Assembly (NCBI RefSeq): GCF_000744095.1
Contig: NZ_JQLI01000008.1
Span: forward strand, 4,216,001 to 4,280,000
DNA from: Cupriavidus necator A5-1
GTDB taxonomy: Bacteria > Pseudomonadota > Gammaproteobacteria > Burkholderiales > Burkholderiaceae
DNA length: 64,000 nt
Reading direction: 5' to 3'
Part shown: positions 30,269-39,133 of the stretch, in pieces
Numbering within the stretch: the first letter of the stretch is position 1
How the letters are laid out: every line of letters begins with the position of its first letter
Program-made: the position numbers and the translations under genes
Notes under the pieces: generated by a model
Databases searched by the model: none
What the model saw: only the letters and a program-made list of their open reading frames with translations
Told to the model about the DNA's origin: nothing

Positions 30269-30564
30269 CGATTGCTTTCACCTGCGCGGAACCGGGTGGC
30301 ACCCCAGGGATGCGGGCTGCTCCGGCGGCCGGGCGAGGAATGGATAGATTGGCGCAAAACGCCGAGTTTATCATGTGCCGGGGTCACGGCCGGAACGCGC
30401 CGGGCCCCGTCCGGCAAGGGCGGGCAAGCCTGCCGGATGTCGACCACGCTTATCGCCCACGCGATTGCCCGCGCGCCCCACCAACTGCAGTTTGGGGCGG
30501 CCGCCCGCAGCTTCAATCCACAGTTGGGCAAGGCGGCCCCCGCGCCCCTTGCTAGAATGCATGC

Positions 30565-31068
30565 ATGCGCCGCTTCACCCACCACGCCCTGCAGACCCCC
30601 GCCGCCAAGCCGCTCAACGACTGGCTGGCCAAGGCCGGCCCGGTTTCGACGCTGATGCAGACCGCGCGCCAGCTGTCCGTGCTGGAGGCCGAGGTGCTGG
30701 CGCTGCTGCCCGCCGGCATGCGCGACGGCCTGGCCGTGGCCGGCGTCAAGCGTGACGCCAGCGATCCGAACGCCCAGGTGCTGCTGTTGCTGGCCGCCCA
30801 CGGCGCCGCCGCAGCCCGCGTGCGCCAGGTGGTGCCCACGCTGCTGGCACGGCTGCAGCAGCGCGGCTCGCACATCACCGCGATCCGGGTGCGGGTGCAG
30901 CCGGAGGTGTCGCGCCACGCGGACTGGGAGGTGGAGCCCGTGCAGCGCCAGCGCACCGGCGGCCGCATGACGCCCACGGGGCTCGCCAACCTCGACCAGC
31001 TGGCGCGCAGCCTGCCGGATTCGCCGCTGCGCGACGCGCTCAATACGCTGCTCTCCCATCACCGCTAG
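30565..31068 (+). CDS. DciA-like DUF721 protein
   Basis: 167-residue protein of the DUF721 family; related DciA proteins load or regulate the replicative helicase. The N-terminal part PLNDWLAKAGPVSTLMQTAR and GSHITAIRVRVQPEVSRH fit the family. Divergent from secA and convergent with lpxC. Role by family only. Confidence 0.75.
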   Translation: MRRFTHHALQTPAAKPLNDWLAKAGPVSTLMQTARQLSVLEAEVLALLPAGMRDGLAVAGVKRDASDPNAQVLLLLAAHGAAAARVRQVVPTLLARLQQRGSHITAIRVRVQPEVSRHADWEVEPVQRQRTGGRMTPTGLANLDQLARSLPDSPLRDALNTLLSHHR

Positions 31069-31084
31069 CCCGGTGCCGAACACG

Positions 31085-31115
31085 AAAAAGCCGACCTCGG
31101 AGGTCGGCTTTTTTT
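31085..31115. terminator. Bidirectional terminator between DUF721 gene and lpxC
   Basis: AAAAAGCCGACCT pairs with AGGTCGGCTTTTT around a 3-base loop, with a T-run on the plus strand and the reverse on the minus strand. It can end both convergent transcripts. Confidence 0.9.
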
Positions 31116-31131
31116 CGCCAGTTCGCCGGGA

Positions 31132-32049
31132 TCAGGCAAACGCCGGCTGCGCCTGCGGCAGGAATGCGGCCGGGGCTTCCTCGACGCGGTCGAAGGTGAC
31201 CAGCTCATAGGCTTCCTGGTCGGCCAGCAGCGCGCGCAGCAGCTGGTTGTTCAGGCCGTGGCCCGACTTGTTCGCCACATAGGCGCCGATCAGCGGATGG
31301 CCCACCACGTACAGGTCGCCAATCGCGTCCAGGATCTTGTGGCGCACGAACTCGTCGCCGTAGCGCAGTTCCTCATTGTTGAGCATGCGGTGCTCGTCCA
31401 GCACGATGGCGTTGTCCAGGCTGCCGCCACGGGCCAGGCCCATCTCGCGCAGCGCCTCCACCTCATGGGCAAAGCCGAAGGTGCGGGCACGGGCGATCTC
31501 GCGCACGTAGCTGGTGTCGCCGAAGTCGATCTCGAAGGTCTGGCCGGTCTTGTCGACCGCCGGGTGGCGGAAGTCGATGGTGAACGACAGCTTGAAGCCG
31601 AAATACGGCTCCAGGCGCGCGAGCTTGTCGCCCTCGCGCACTTCCACCGCCTTCTTCACGCGGATAAAGGTCTTTAGCGCGTTCTGCTCTTCGATGCCGG
31701 CCGACTGCAGCAGGAACACGAAGGACGCGGCGCTGCCGTCCATGATCGGGATTTCCTCGGCGTCGACGTCGACATAGAGGTTGTCGATGCCCAGGCCCGC
31801 GCACGCCGACATCAGGTGCTCGACGGTCGAAACGCGCGCGCCATCCTTCTGCAGCACCGACGCCAGGCGCGTGTCGCCGATGGCCGATGCGGCCACGGGA
31901 ATCTCGACGGCCTCGGGCAGGTCGACGCGGGTAAAGACGATGCCGGTATCGGCCGGCGCGGGGCGCAGGGTGAGCGTTACCTTGCGACCTGAGTGCAGGC
32001 CGATGCCAACCGTCTTTACCAGGGATTTGATCGTGCGCTGTTTGAGCAT
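31132..32049 (-). CDS. lpxC: UDP-3-O-acyl-N-acetylglucosamine deacetylase
   Basis: 305-residue zinc enzyme for the committed step of lipid A synthesis. N-terminus KQRTIKSLVKTVGIGLHSGR, zinc-binding EHLMSACAGLGIDNLYVDV and RHKILDAIGDLYVVGHPLIG are all present, with AHKSGHG-like NKSGHGLNNQLL. The gene normally ends the dcw region after ftsZ. Confidence 0.96.
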   Translation of the reverse strand: MLKQRTIKSLVKTVGIGLHSGRKVTLTLRPAPADTGIVFTRVDLPEAVEIPVAASAIGDTRLASVLQKDGARVSTVEHLMSACAGLGIDNLYVDVDAEEIPIMDGSAASFVFLLQSAGIEEQNALKTFIRVKKAVEVREGDKLARLEPYFGFKLSFTIDFRHPAVDKTGQTFEIDFGDTSYVREIARARTFGFAHEVEALREMGLARGGSLDNAIVLDEHRMLNNEELRYGDEFVRHKILDAIGDLYVVGHPLIGAYVANKSGHGLNNQLLRALLADQEAYELVTFDRVEEAPAAFLPQAQPAFA

Positions 32050-32062
32050 GACAGCCTCAACT

Positions 32063-32068
32063 ATTATA
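32063..32068 (-). promoter_or_regulatory. Candidate -10 box for lpxC
   Basis: A perfect TATAAT on the minus strand sits 14 bp before the lpxC start, in an AT-rich leader. No clear -35 is seen. Confidence 0.35.
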
Positions 32069-32202
32069 AAAATCTATCGGGCGGCTTTTATGATTAAGGG
32101 ATTTTACCACCACCTCAGGGGCGCTGCAGCCGGGTTTTGTTTCCGGCTGTTAACACCGCCTTAACAAGTTACGTATTGTCCACGTTTATCCAGATGACTG
32201 TG

Positions 32203-32709
32203 TCAGCCGCGCAACGCTGCCAGCACAGCCTCGGCGCTGCTGACGCGGAATTCGCCGGGCGCCTCCACGTCGAGCCGGGTCACCACGCCATCGTCGATCA
32301 CCATCGCGTAGCGTTTCGAGCGTACGCCGAGGCCGCGCGCGCTCAAGTCCTGCTCCAGGCCGAGCGCGCGCGTCCATTCCGCACTGCCGTCGGCCATCAT
32401 GCGCACCGTGCCGGCGACCTGTTGTTCGCGGCCCCAGGCACCCATGACAAAAGCGTCGTTGACCGACACGCACCAGACCTCGTCGATGCCGGCGTCGCTC
32501 AGCGCCGCGGCATGCTGCACATAGCCGGGTACATGCTTGGCCGAGCAGGTCGGGGTGAAGGCGCCGGGCAGGCCGAACACCACGATCTTGCGGCCGCGCA
32601 CGAGGTCGGCCACCTTGAAAGCATTGGGTCCCAGTACGCAACCCTCGCTTTCCGTTTCAATGAATTCCTGCAGCGTGGCGTCCGGGACGCGGGATCCGAC
32701 AGTGATCAT
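32203..32709 (-). CDS. Peroxiredoxin (Prx5 type)
   Basis: 168-residue thiol peroxidase. Catalytic site GLPGAFTPTCSAKHVPGY with the peroxidatic Cys is intact. I choose the ATG at 32709 (MITVGSRVPDATLQEFIET) with an AGGAAG ribosome-binding site; the open frame continues upstream but lacks family similarity. It stands between ftsZ and lpxC, which is an unusual but recurrent insertion in this lineage. Confidence 0.88.
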   Translation of the reverse strand: MITVGSRVPDATLQEFIETESEGCVLGPNAFKVADLVRGRKIVVFGLPGAFTPTCSAKHVPGYVQHAAALSDAGIDEVWCVSVNDAFVMGAWGREQQVAGTVRMMADGSAEWTRALGLEQDLSARGLGVRSKRYAMVIDDGVVTRLDVEAPGEFRVSSAEAVLAALRG

Positions 32710-33171
32710 GGCTCGTGGTCTTCCTGGGTTTTCTGAAGAATAGGACGGATGGGCCGGATGCATGGGCACACCCTTGCGGCGGGGAACCTCAAGATCATAG
32801 GCGCCCCGGCGGCGATGCCAAAGCCGGGTCACATCCGGTGACATTCGCCATGGATTCGATACACCTTCCGATACACCTTGCTACAAAGACGTCCGCGCGA
32901 CGCACCTTGTGGGTGCGCCGCGCGGACGTCGATACATCCCGACCGGGAAGGCGGGAAACCAGTCCGGGGAGGCGGCCAGCGGCACGCCTTGCCCGGCGAC
33001 GGGATGCGGGTGAAGCTCGCGACCAGCAGGCGGCGCGGCGCCGCCGGCTGCCTGCCGGGTCACGTCAGTCCATGCTAGGCACGCGCGGATGGGGAGCGCA
33101 CGTGCTTCGCGACAAGGCGACGCGATCCGTCAGGCGGCCAGTGGAAGCACCGATGCCGCGCCGGTCCGGGC
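32710..33171. other. Region between ftsZ and the peroxiredoxin gene
   Basis: About 460 bp without a convincing gene. It holds a 19-bp-arm hairpin with one mismatch (32888-32906 and 32912-32930, GACGTCCGCGCG...CGCGCGGACGTC) and two tandem 12-bp copies of CGATACACCTT (32857-32879) with a partial third at 32930. Only short open frames occur on either strand. The hairpin may end the ftsZ transcript. Confidence 0.5.
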
Positions 33172-34365
33172 TCAGTCTGCCTGCTTGCGCAGGAAGGCCG
33201 GGATGTCGTACGTATCCACACCCTTTTCCTGCAGCGCCGCCACGTGAGCCGACGCCGACTCGCGCGAGCTGCGCCACACCGCCGGCGTGTCCAGTCCGCT
33301 GTAGTCCGGCGAGTGGTGCGTGGCCGCGGCCGCGGTCATGCCGCTCATCATCTGTACCGGCATGTTGTCGGTACCGGTCTTGAGCAGCGTCATCGGCTGT
33401 TGCTTCTTGGCCGAGCGGCCCAGGCCCGTGGCGACCACGGTCACGCGCAGCGCATCGCTCATCGAATCGTCGTACACCGTACCGAAGATCACGGTCGCAT
33501 CTTCCGCCGCATAGCTGCGGATGGTGTTCATGACTTCCTTGGTTTCCGACAGCTTCAGCGAACGGCTGGCGGTGATGTTGACCAGCACGCCGCGCGCGCC
33601 GGACAGGTCCACGCCTTCCAGCAGCGGGCTGGCCACGGCCTGTTCGGCCGCCAGGCGGGCGCGGTCCACCCCCGACACGGTGGCCGTCCCCATCATCGCC
33701 TTGCCCTGCTCGCCCATCACCGTCTTCACGTCTTCGAAGTCGACGTTCACCAGGCCGTCAACGTTGATGATCTCGGCAATGCCGGCCACCGCGTTGTGCA
33801 GCACGTCGTCGGCGCACTGGAAGCACGCGTCCATCTCGGCGTCGTCGCCCATCACTTCGAACAGCTTCTCGTTGAGCACAACGATCAGCGAATCGACCGA
33901 TGATTCCAGCTCGCTCGAACCATGTTCGGCCACCTTGGCGCGGCGTGCGCCTTCGAACTCGAACGGCTTGCTGACCACGCCCACGGTCAGGATGCCCATT
34001 TCCTTGGCAACCTGCGCCACGATCGGTGCGGCACCGGTACCGGTGCCGCCGCCCATGCCGGCAGTGATGAAGACCATGTGCGCACCGCGCAGGGCGTCGG
34101 CGATCTGCTCCCGCGCCTGGTCCGCGCAGTTGCGGCCGACTTCCGGCTTGGCGCCGGCGCCCAGACCCGTGTTGCCAAGCTGCAGCACGCGCGAAGCGCT
34201 CGAGCGCTTCAGGGCCTGCGCGTCGGTGTTCATGCAGATAAATTCGACGCCTTGCACGCCGCGGCTGATCATGTGCTGCACGGCGTTACCGCCCGCACCG
34301 CCCACGCCAACCACCTTGATGATGGTGCCGTCCTGCACTTCCGTTTCGATCATGTCAAAGTCCAT
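33172..34365 (-). CDS. ftsZ: Cell division GTPase FtsZ
   Basis: 397-residue tubulin homologue that forms the Z ring. GTP-binding GVGGAGGNAVQHMI at the N-terminus and tubulin signature GGGTGTG at residues 105-111 are present. The C-terminal peptide that binds FtsA and ZipA is DIPAFLRKQ. I choose the ATG at 34365; a GTG just before is also in frame, but the GGAGG site is better placed for the ATG. Confidence 0.97.
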   Translation of the reverse strand: MDFDMIETEVQDGTIIKVVGVGGAGGNAVQHMISRGVQGVEFICMNTDAQALKRSSASRVLQLGNTGLGAGAKPEVGRNCADQAREQIADALRGAHMVFITAGMGGGTGTGAAPIVAQVAKEMGILTVGVVSKPFEFEGARRAKVAEHGSSELESSVDSLIVVLNEKLFEVMGDDAEMDACFQCADDVLHNAVAGIAEIINVDGLVNVDFEDVKTVMGEQGKAMMGTATVSGVDRARLAAEQAVASPLLEGVDLSGARGVLVNITASRSLKLSETKEVMNTIRSYAAEDATVIFGTVYDDSMSDALRVTVVATGLGRSAKKQQPMTLLKTGTDNMPVQMMSGMTAAAATHHSPDYSGLDTPAVWRSSRESASAHVAALQEKGVDTYDIPAFLRKQAD

Positions 34366-34550
34366 CACTGCCTCCGAGAAGAATCAGTCCCCAGACGATG
34401 CAGCCTCCCCGCCGCAACCCCTGGTTCCTGAACAAGAAACCATTAAATAGAAAAGAACCAGAAAACATCCGCTCAACGCGCCACGGCCTGTCCGGTAGAC
34501 AAGACCACTGGCGCGCCGTTGCATCTACTGGCCGTCAATTTCCCTGATGC

Positions 34551-35783
34551 TTAGAAATTGCCGACGAACCATTCCTTCATTCGGGCCCACACCTGCTTGA
34601 CCGACCCGCTCTGCACCGCAACCTTGCGCCCGCGCATGCGTTGCACGCGGCCTTCCAGCAGCAGGCCCATCACCGTCGCATAGCGCGGGCTCTTCACCAC
34701 CTCGTGCAGGTTGCCGCGGTACTCCGGCACGCCCACGCGCACGGGCTTGAGGAAAATGTCCTCGCCCAGCTCGACCATGCCCGGCATCATCGCGGTCCCA
34801 CCGGTGATGACCACGCCGGACGACAACAGTTCTTCATAGCCGGACTCGCGCACCACCTGGTGCACCAGCGAGTACAGCTCTTCGATGCGCGGCTCGATCA
34901 CCGCGGCCAGGGCCTGGCGGCTGAGCGTGCGCGTGCCGCGGTCGCCCACGCCGGGGACTTCGATCATGTCTTCCGGGTCGGCGATCGCCTGCTTGGCGAT
35001 GCCGTACTGGATCTTGATGTCCTCGGCGTCGGGCGTCGGCGTGCGCAGCGCCATCGCAATGTCGTTGGTGATCTGGTCGCCGGCGATGGGGATCACGGCC
35101 GTATGTCGGATCGCGCCTTCGCTGAAGATGGCGATGTCGGTGGTGCCGCCGCCGATGTCGACCAGCACCACGCCCAGCTCCTTCTCGTCCTCGGTCAGCA
35201 CCGCCAGGCTCGAGGCCAGCGGCTGCAGGATCAGGTCGTGCACTTCCAGGCCGCAGCGGCGCACGCACTTGACGATGTTCTGCGCGGCACTCACCGCGCC
35301 GGTGACGATATGCACCTTCACTTCCAGGCGGATGCCGCTCATGCCGATGGGCTCGCGCACGTCCTCCTGGCCGTCGATGATGAATTCCTGCGTCAGGATG
35401 TGCAGGATCTGCTGGTCGGTCGGGATATTGACCGCCTTGGCGGTCTCGATCACGCGCGCCACGTCGGTCTGCGTGACCTCCTTGTCCTTGATCGCCACCA
35501 TGCCGCTGGAATTGAAGCTGCGGATGTGGCTGCCGGCAATGCCGGTAAAGACCTCCGAGATCTTGCAGTCGGCCATCAGCTCGGCCTCCTCCAGCGCCTT
35601 CTGGATCGACTGCACAGTGGCCTCGATATTGACCACGACCCCTTTCTTCAGACCCTTGGACTCTGACTGGCCCATCCCGATCACCTCGTAGCTGCCGTCG
35701 GGGCGCAGTTCTGCGACCACCGCCGCCACCTTCGAGGTGCCGATGTCCAGACCAACCAACAGGTCCTTGTATTCCTTGCTCAT
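34551..35783 (-). CDS. ftsA: Cell division protein FtsA
   Basis: 410-residue actin-like protein that tethers FtsZ to the membrane. DIGTSKVAAVVAELRPDG at the start and phosphate-binding DIGGGTTDIAIF near residue 209 are typical. The C-terminal amphipathic helix VWARMKEWFVGNF supports membrane binding. The start overlaps ftsQ by 4 bp. Confidence 0.97.
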   Translation of the reverse strand: MSKEYKDLLVGLDIGTSKVAAVVAELRPDGSYEVIGMGQSESKGLKKGVVVNIEATVQSIQKALEEAELMADCKISEVFTGIAGSHIRSFNSSGMVAIKDKEVTQTDVARVIETAKAVNIPTDQQILHILTQEFIIDGQEDVREPIGMSGIRLEVKVHIVTGAVSAAQNIVKCVRRCGLEVHDLILQPLASSLAVLTEDEKELGVVLVDIGGGTTDIAIFSEGAIRHTAVIPIAGDQITNDIAMALRTPTPDAEDIKIQYGIAKQAIADPEDMIEVPGVGDRGTRTLSRQALAAVIEPRIEELYSLVHQVVRESGYEELLSSGVVITGGTAMMPGMVELGEDIFLKPVRVGVPEYRGNLHEVVKSPRYATVMGLLLEGRVQRMRGRKVAVQSGSVKQVWARMKEWFVGNF

Positions 35784-36673
35784 CGGGTTTTCTCCGCGTT
35801 CTTACTCTTCAGTCGCGTCGGATTGTTGTTGGAAGTACCAGAAGCTGCTGCCGCCGCCTTCGCCTTCTCCGCTTTTTCCGCCCTGGCTGCTGCCGCCACC
35901 TGCGCGTCGGTCAGGAAGCGGGCATTGGCGGCGCGGATGGCAAAGCCGTTGGGATAGCGCAGGTCGGCGTAGTCGATCTGCTTGCCCCACTGCTCGGTGA
36001 CCTGCGGCCATGCCGCCACGAAACGCCTGACCCGCTGCTCCATGGCCGCGCGCTCTTCATCGTTCTGCTCGCGGCCAAGCTCGACGACCATGCCGTTGGA
36101 CAGCTTTGCCCGCCAGGCGTAGCGGCCCGACAGCGCCACCGCCAGCGGCTCGGCCTTGAGCGGCCTGAACCACTGGCGCATGACCTCGAGCTTCTCGATC
36201 ACGTCGCCTTCGCTGTCCGGCGGCCCGTCCAGCGCCAGCAGCTGTGCATCCTCTTCCGCCTCGGCGGTGTTGGCGACGAACACCTCGCCATAGGTATTGA
36301 GCAGGCGCCCGCTTTCCGGCGAGCCCCAGGTGCCGAGCGCCTCGTGTTCCTCGACCTCGACCGCCAGGCCGTTGGGCCACTCGCGCCGCACGCTGGCGCG
36401 CCGTACCCATGGCACCGACTCGAACGCCTGTCGCGCCGCGTTCAGGTCCAGCGTGAAGAAGTTGCCCGAGAGCTTGCCCAGCGCGCTGCCACGCACGCTG
36501 GGGGCGTTCACGTGGCGCAGCGCACCACCGTCCATCGGCGCGATCTCCACATGGGTGATGGCAAACACCGGCCGCTGCGCCAGCCACAGCAGGCCCGCCG
36601 CGAGCGCCATCAGCGCCACCACCGCGTACAGCGTGGAAGCGATCAGGTTGAGCAGGCGTGCGTTATGCCACAT
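35780..36673 (-). CDS. ftsQ: Cell division protein FtsQ
   Basis: 297-residue single-pass divisome protein. One membrane helix at about residues 14-32 (LYAVVALMALAAGLLWLAQ) is followed by a POTRA domain (FAITHVEIAPMDGGALRHV). The C-terminus is Lys/Ala-rich. Order ddlB-ftsQ-ftsA-ftsZ is standard. Confidence 0.93.
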   Translation of the reverse strand: MWHNARLLNLIASTLYAVVALMALAAGLLWLAQRPVFAITHVEIAPMDGGALRHVNAPSVRGSALGKLSGNFFTLDLNAARQAFESVPWVRRASVRREWPNGLAVEVEEHEALGTWGSPESGRLLNTYGEVFVANTAEAEEDAQLLALDGPPDSEGDVIEKLEVMRQWFRPLKAEPLAVALSGRYAWRAKLSNGMVVELGREQNDEERAAMEQRVRRFVAAWPQVTEQWGKQIDYADLRYPNGFAIRAANARFLTDAQVAAAARAEKAEKAKAAAAASGTSNNNPTRLKSKNAEKTR

Positions 36674-36703
36674 GGTTCGGGCGGGTCCTATCCGGTTGCG
36701 GTG

Positions 36704-37687
36704 TTATTCGGGTTTCCAGTGCTCGTTCGGGTGCAGGTCCAGCGTTGCGGCGGCCACCACCTGCAGCACGAAGTCCTCGTAGCTGATGCCGGCCGCGCGC
36801 GCCGCCATCGGCACCAGCGAATGGCCGGTCATGCCGGGCGAGGTATTCATCTCGAGCAGGAAAGGCTTGCCGTCGGCGCGCAGCATCACGTCAGCGCGCG
36901 CCCAGCCGCGGCAGCCCAGTACGCGGTAGGCCTGCACCGTCAGCGCCTGGACTTCCCGTTCGACCTCGGGATCCAGACCTGACGGACACAAGTATTGGGT
37001 ATCGTCAGTAAAGTACTTATTTTGATAGTCGTAGTTGGCTTCGGGCGCCACGATGCGGATCACCGGCAGCGCTTCGGCGGTTTCGCCCTCGCCCACCAGC
37101 GGGCAGGTCAGCTCGGCGCCGTCGATAAAGGTCTCGGCGATGACGTCGTTGTCCAGCGCCGCGGCCTTCTCGTACGCGGCACGCATCTGGTCGGCGGCGG
37201 TCACCTTGGTCAGGCCGATCGACGAGCCCTCGCGCGCCGGCTTGACGATCAGCGGCAGGCCCAGGTCGGCGGCCACGGCGTCGAAGTCGGTGTCCGCGTG
37301 CAGCATGGCAAAGCGCGGCGTGGCCAGGTCGTGGGTCATCCACAGGCGCTTGGTGGCCTGCTTGTCCATCGCCATGGCCGAGGCCAGCACGCCGCTGCCG
37401 GTGTACGGCACGCCGAGCTGCTCGAGCAGGCCCTGCATGGTGCCGTCCTCGCCGTAGCGGCCGTGCAGCGCGATAAACACGCGATCAAACCTGGCCGCGG
37501 CCAGCTCGGCCACGCCCTGCAGGCCCGGGTCGAACGGATGCGCATCGACGCCGCGCGAGCGCAGCGCGGCCAACACGCCGTTGCCCGACATCAGCGAAAT
37601 CTCGCGCTCGGCCGAGCGGCCGCCCAGCAGCACGCCGACCTTGCCCAGCGACTTGGGATCGATATTGGGATGGGCGACGAAGCTCAT
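36704..37687 (-). CDS. ddlB: D-alanine--D-alanine ligase B
   Basis: 327-residue ATP-grasp ligase that makes the D-Ala-D-Ala end of peptidoglycan precursors. Start MSFVAHPNIDPKSLGKVGV is followed by LLGGRSAEREISLMSGNGVL. ATP-grasp residues appear in LIVKPAREGSSIGLTKV and FLLEMNTSPGMTGHSLVP. Overlaps murC by 4 bp. Confidence 0.95.
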   Translation of the reverse strand: MSFVAHPNIDPKSLGKVGVLLGGRSAEREISLMSGNGVLAALRSRGVDAHPFDPGLQGVAELAAARFDRVFIALHGRYGEDGTMQGLLEQLGVPYTGSGVLASAMAMDKQATKRLWMTHDLATPRFAMLHADTDFDAVAADLGLPLIVKPAREGSSIGLTKVTAADQMRAAYEKAAALDNDVIAETFIDGAELTCPLVGEGETAEALPVIRIVAPEANYDYQNKYFTDDTQYLCPSGLDPEVEREVQALTVQAYRVLGCRGWARADVMLRADGKPFLLEMNTSPGMTGHSLVPMAARAAGISYEDFVLQVVAAATLDLHPNEHWKPE

Positions 37688-39111
37688 CGCTGGCCTCCCG
37701 CTTGTACCGATTGCTGGTGCGATACCAGTTGTCCCGGCACGGTCCCGATCGAGCCTGCACCCATCGTCACGACCACATCGCCGGGCCGGACGGCATTCAA
37801 AATGGCCTGCGGCATTTCTTCCATCTGCTCCACAAAAACAGGTTCGACCTTGCCGGCCACGCGCAGCGCGCGGGTCAGCGCACGGCCGTCGGCGGCCACG
37901 ATCGGCGTCTCGCCGGCGGCGTAGACCTCGGACAGCAGCAGCGCATCGACAGTGCCCAGGACCTTGACGAAGTCCTCGAAACAATCCCGCGTACGGGTGA
38001 AGCGGTGCGGTTGGAACGCCAGCACCAGGCGGCGATCCGGGAACGCGCCGCGCGCGGCGGCCAGCGTTGCGGCCATCTCCACCGGGTGGTGGCCATAGTC
38101 GTCCACCAGCGTGAAGGTGCCGGCGCCGTCGGGCGTGGCGACCTCGCCGTAGCGCTGGAAGCGCCTGCCCACGCCGTGGAACTCGCGCAGCGCCTTGACG
38201 ATGGCGGCGTCGGGCACTTCCAGCTCGGTGGCAATGGCGATCGCCGCCAGCGCGTTCTGCACGTTGTGCAGACCGGGCAGGTTCAGCACGATCTCCAGCG
38301 GCGGCTCGGCATGGCCGTTGAGGTGGCGCAGCACGGTGAAGTGCATCTGGCCGTCGACCGCGCGCGCCTCCACCGCGCGGATCTGCGCGTCTTCGGCAAA
38401 GCCGTAGCGCACCACCGGTTTGGACACGAGCGGCAGGATCTCGCGCACATTGGGGTCGTCCACGCACAGCACGGCGATGCCGTAGAACGGCAGCCGTTGG
38501 GTGAATTCGATGAACGCCTGCTTGAGCCGGGCAAAGTCGTGCCCATAGGTGTCCATATGGTCGGCATCGATATTGGTGATGACCTCGATGACCGGGAACA
38601 GGTTCAGGAACGACGCGTCGGACTCATCCGCCTCGGCCACGATGAAGTCGCCGGTGCCCAGGCGCGCGTTGGCGCCGGCCGAGTTCAGCCGGCCGCCGAT
38701 CACGAAGGTCGGATCGAGCCCGCCTTCGGCGAGCACCGATGCCACCAGGCTGGTGGTGGTGGTCTTGCCGTGCGTGCCGGCGATGGCCACGCCCTGCTTC
38801 AGGCGCATCAGTTCGGCCAGCATCACCGCGCGCGGCACCACCGGGATGCGCTTGCTGCGGGCGGCCAGCACTTCAGGGTTGTCGCCGCTGACCGCGGTCG
38901 ATACCACCACGGCGTTGGCGCCGGTCACGTTGGCCGCGTCATGCCCGTGCATGACCGTGGCGCCCAGCGAGGCCAGGCGCCGCGTGGCGGCATTGCTGCC
39001 CACGTCCGAACCCGAGACCTTGTATCCCAGGTTCAGCAGGACCTCGGCGATGCCGCTCATGCCGGCCCCGCCGATGCCCACGAAGTGGATGTTCTTGACA
39101 ATATGCTTCAT
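37684..39111 (-). CDS. murC: UDP-N-acetylmuramate--L-alanine ligase
   Basis: 475-residue Mur ligase adding the first peptide residue. I take the start as MKHIVKNIHFVGIGGAGMSG; the frame extends 20 codons up without similarity. P-loop GTHGKTTTTSLVASVLAEGG is intact and DYGHHPVEMAATL is the typical central His motif. Confidence 0.95.
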   Translation of the reverse strand: MKHIVKNIHFVGIGGAGMSGIAEVLLNLGYKVSGSDVGSNAATRRLASLGATVMHGHDAANVTGANAVVVSTAVSGDNPEVLAARSKRIPVVPRAVMLAELMRLKQGVAIAGTHGKTTTTSLVASVLAEGGLDPTFVIGGRLNSAGANARLGTGDFIVAEADESDASFLNLFPVIEVITNIDADHMDTYGHDFARLKQAFIEFTQRLPFYGIAVLCVDDPNVREILPLVSKPVVRYGFAEDAQIRAVEARAVDGQMHFTVLRHLNGHAEPPLEIVLNLPGLHNVQNALAAIAIATELEVPDAAIVKALREFHGVGRRFQRYGEVATPDGAGTFTLVDDYGHHPVEMAATLAAARGAFPDRRLVLAFQPHRFTRTRDCFEDFVKVLGTVDALLLSEVYAAGETPIVAADGRALTRALRVAGKVEPVFVEQMEEMPQAILNAVRPGDVVVTMGAGSIGTVPGQLVSHQQSVQAGGQR

Positions 39112-39133
39112 TCGATTGCTGCTTAAATAGGCT

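Noticed and set aside
30310..30555. Short plus-strand frame between secA and the DUF721 gene
   Set aside because: Rich in Arg/Pro and in a promoter-bearing region; no family resemblance.
33065..33277. Short open frames in the ftsZ-peroxiredoxin gap
   Set aside because: No start signals or sequence character of genes; one runs into the ftsZ end.
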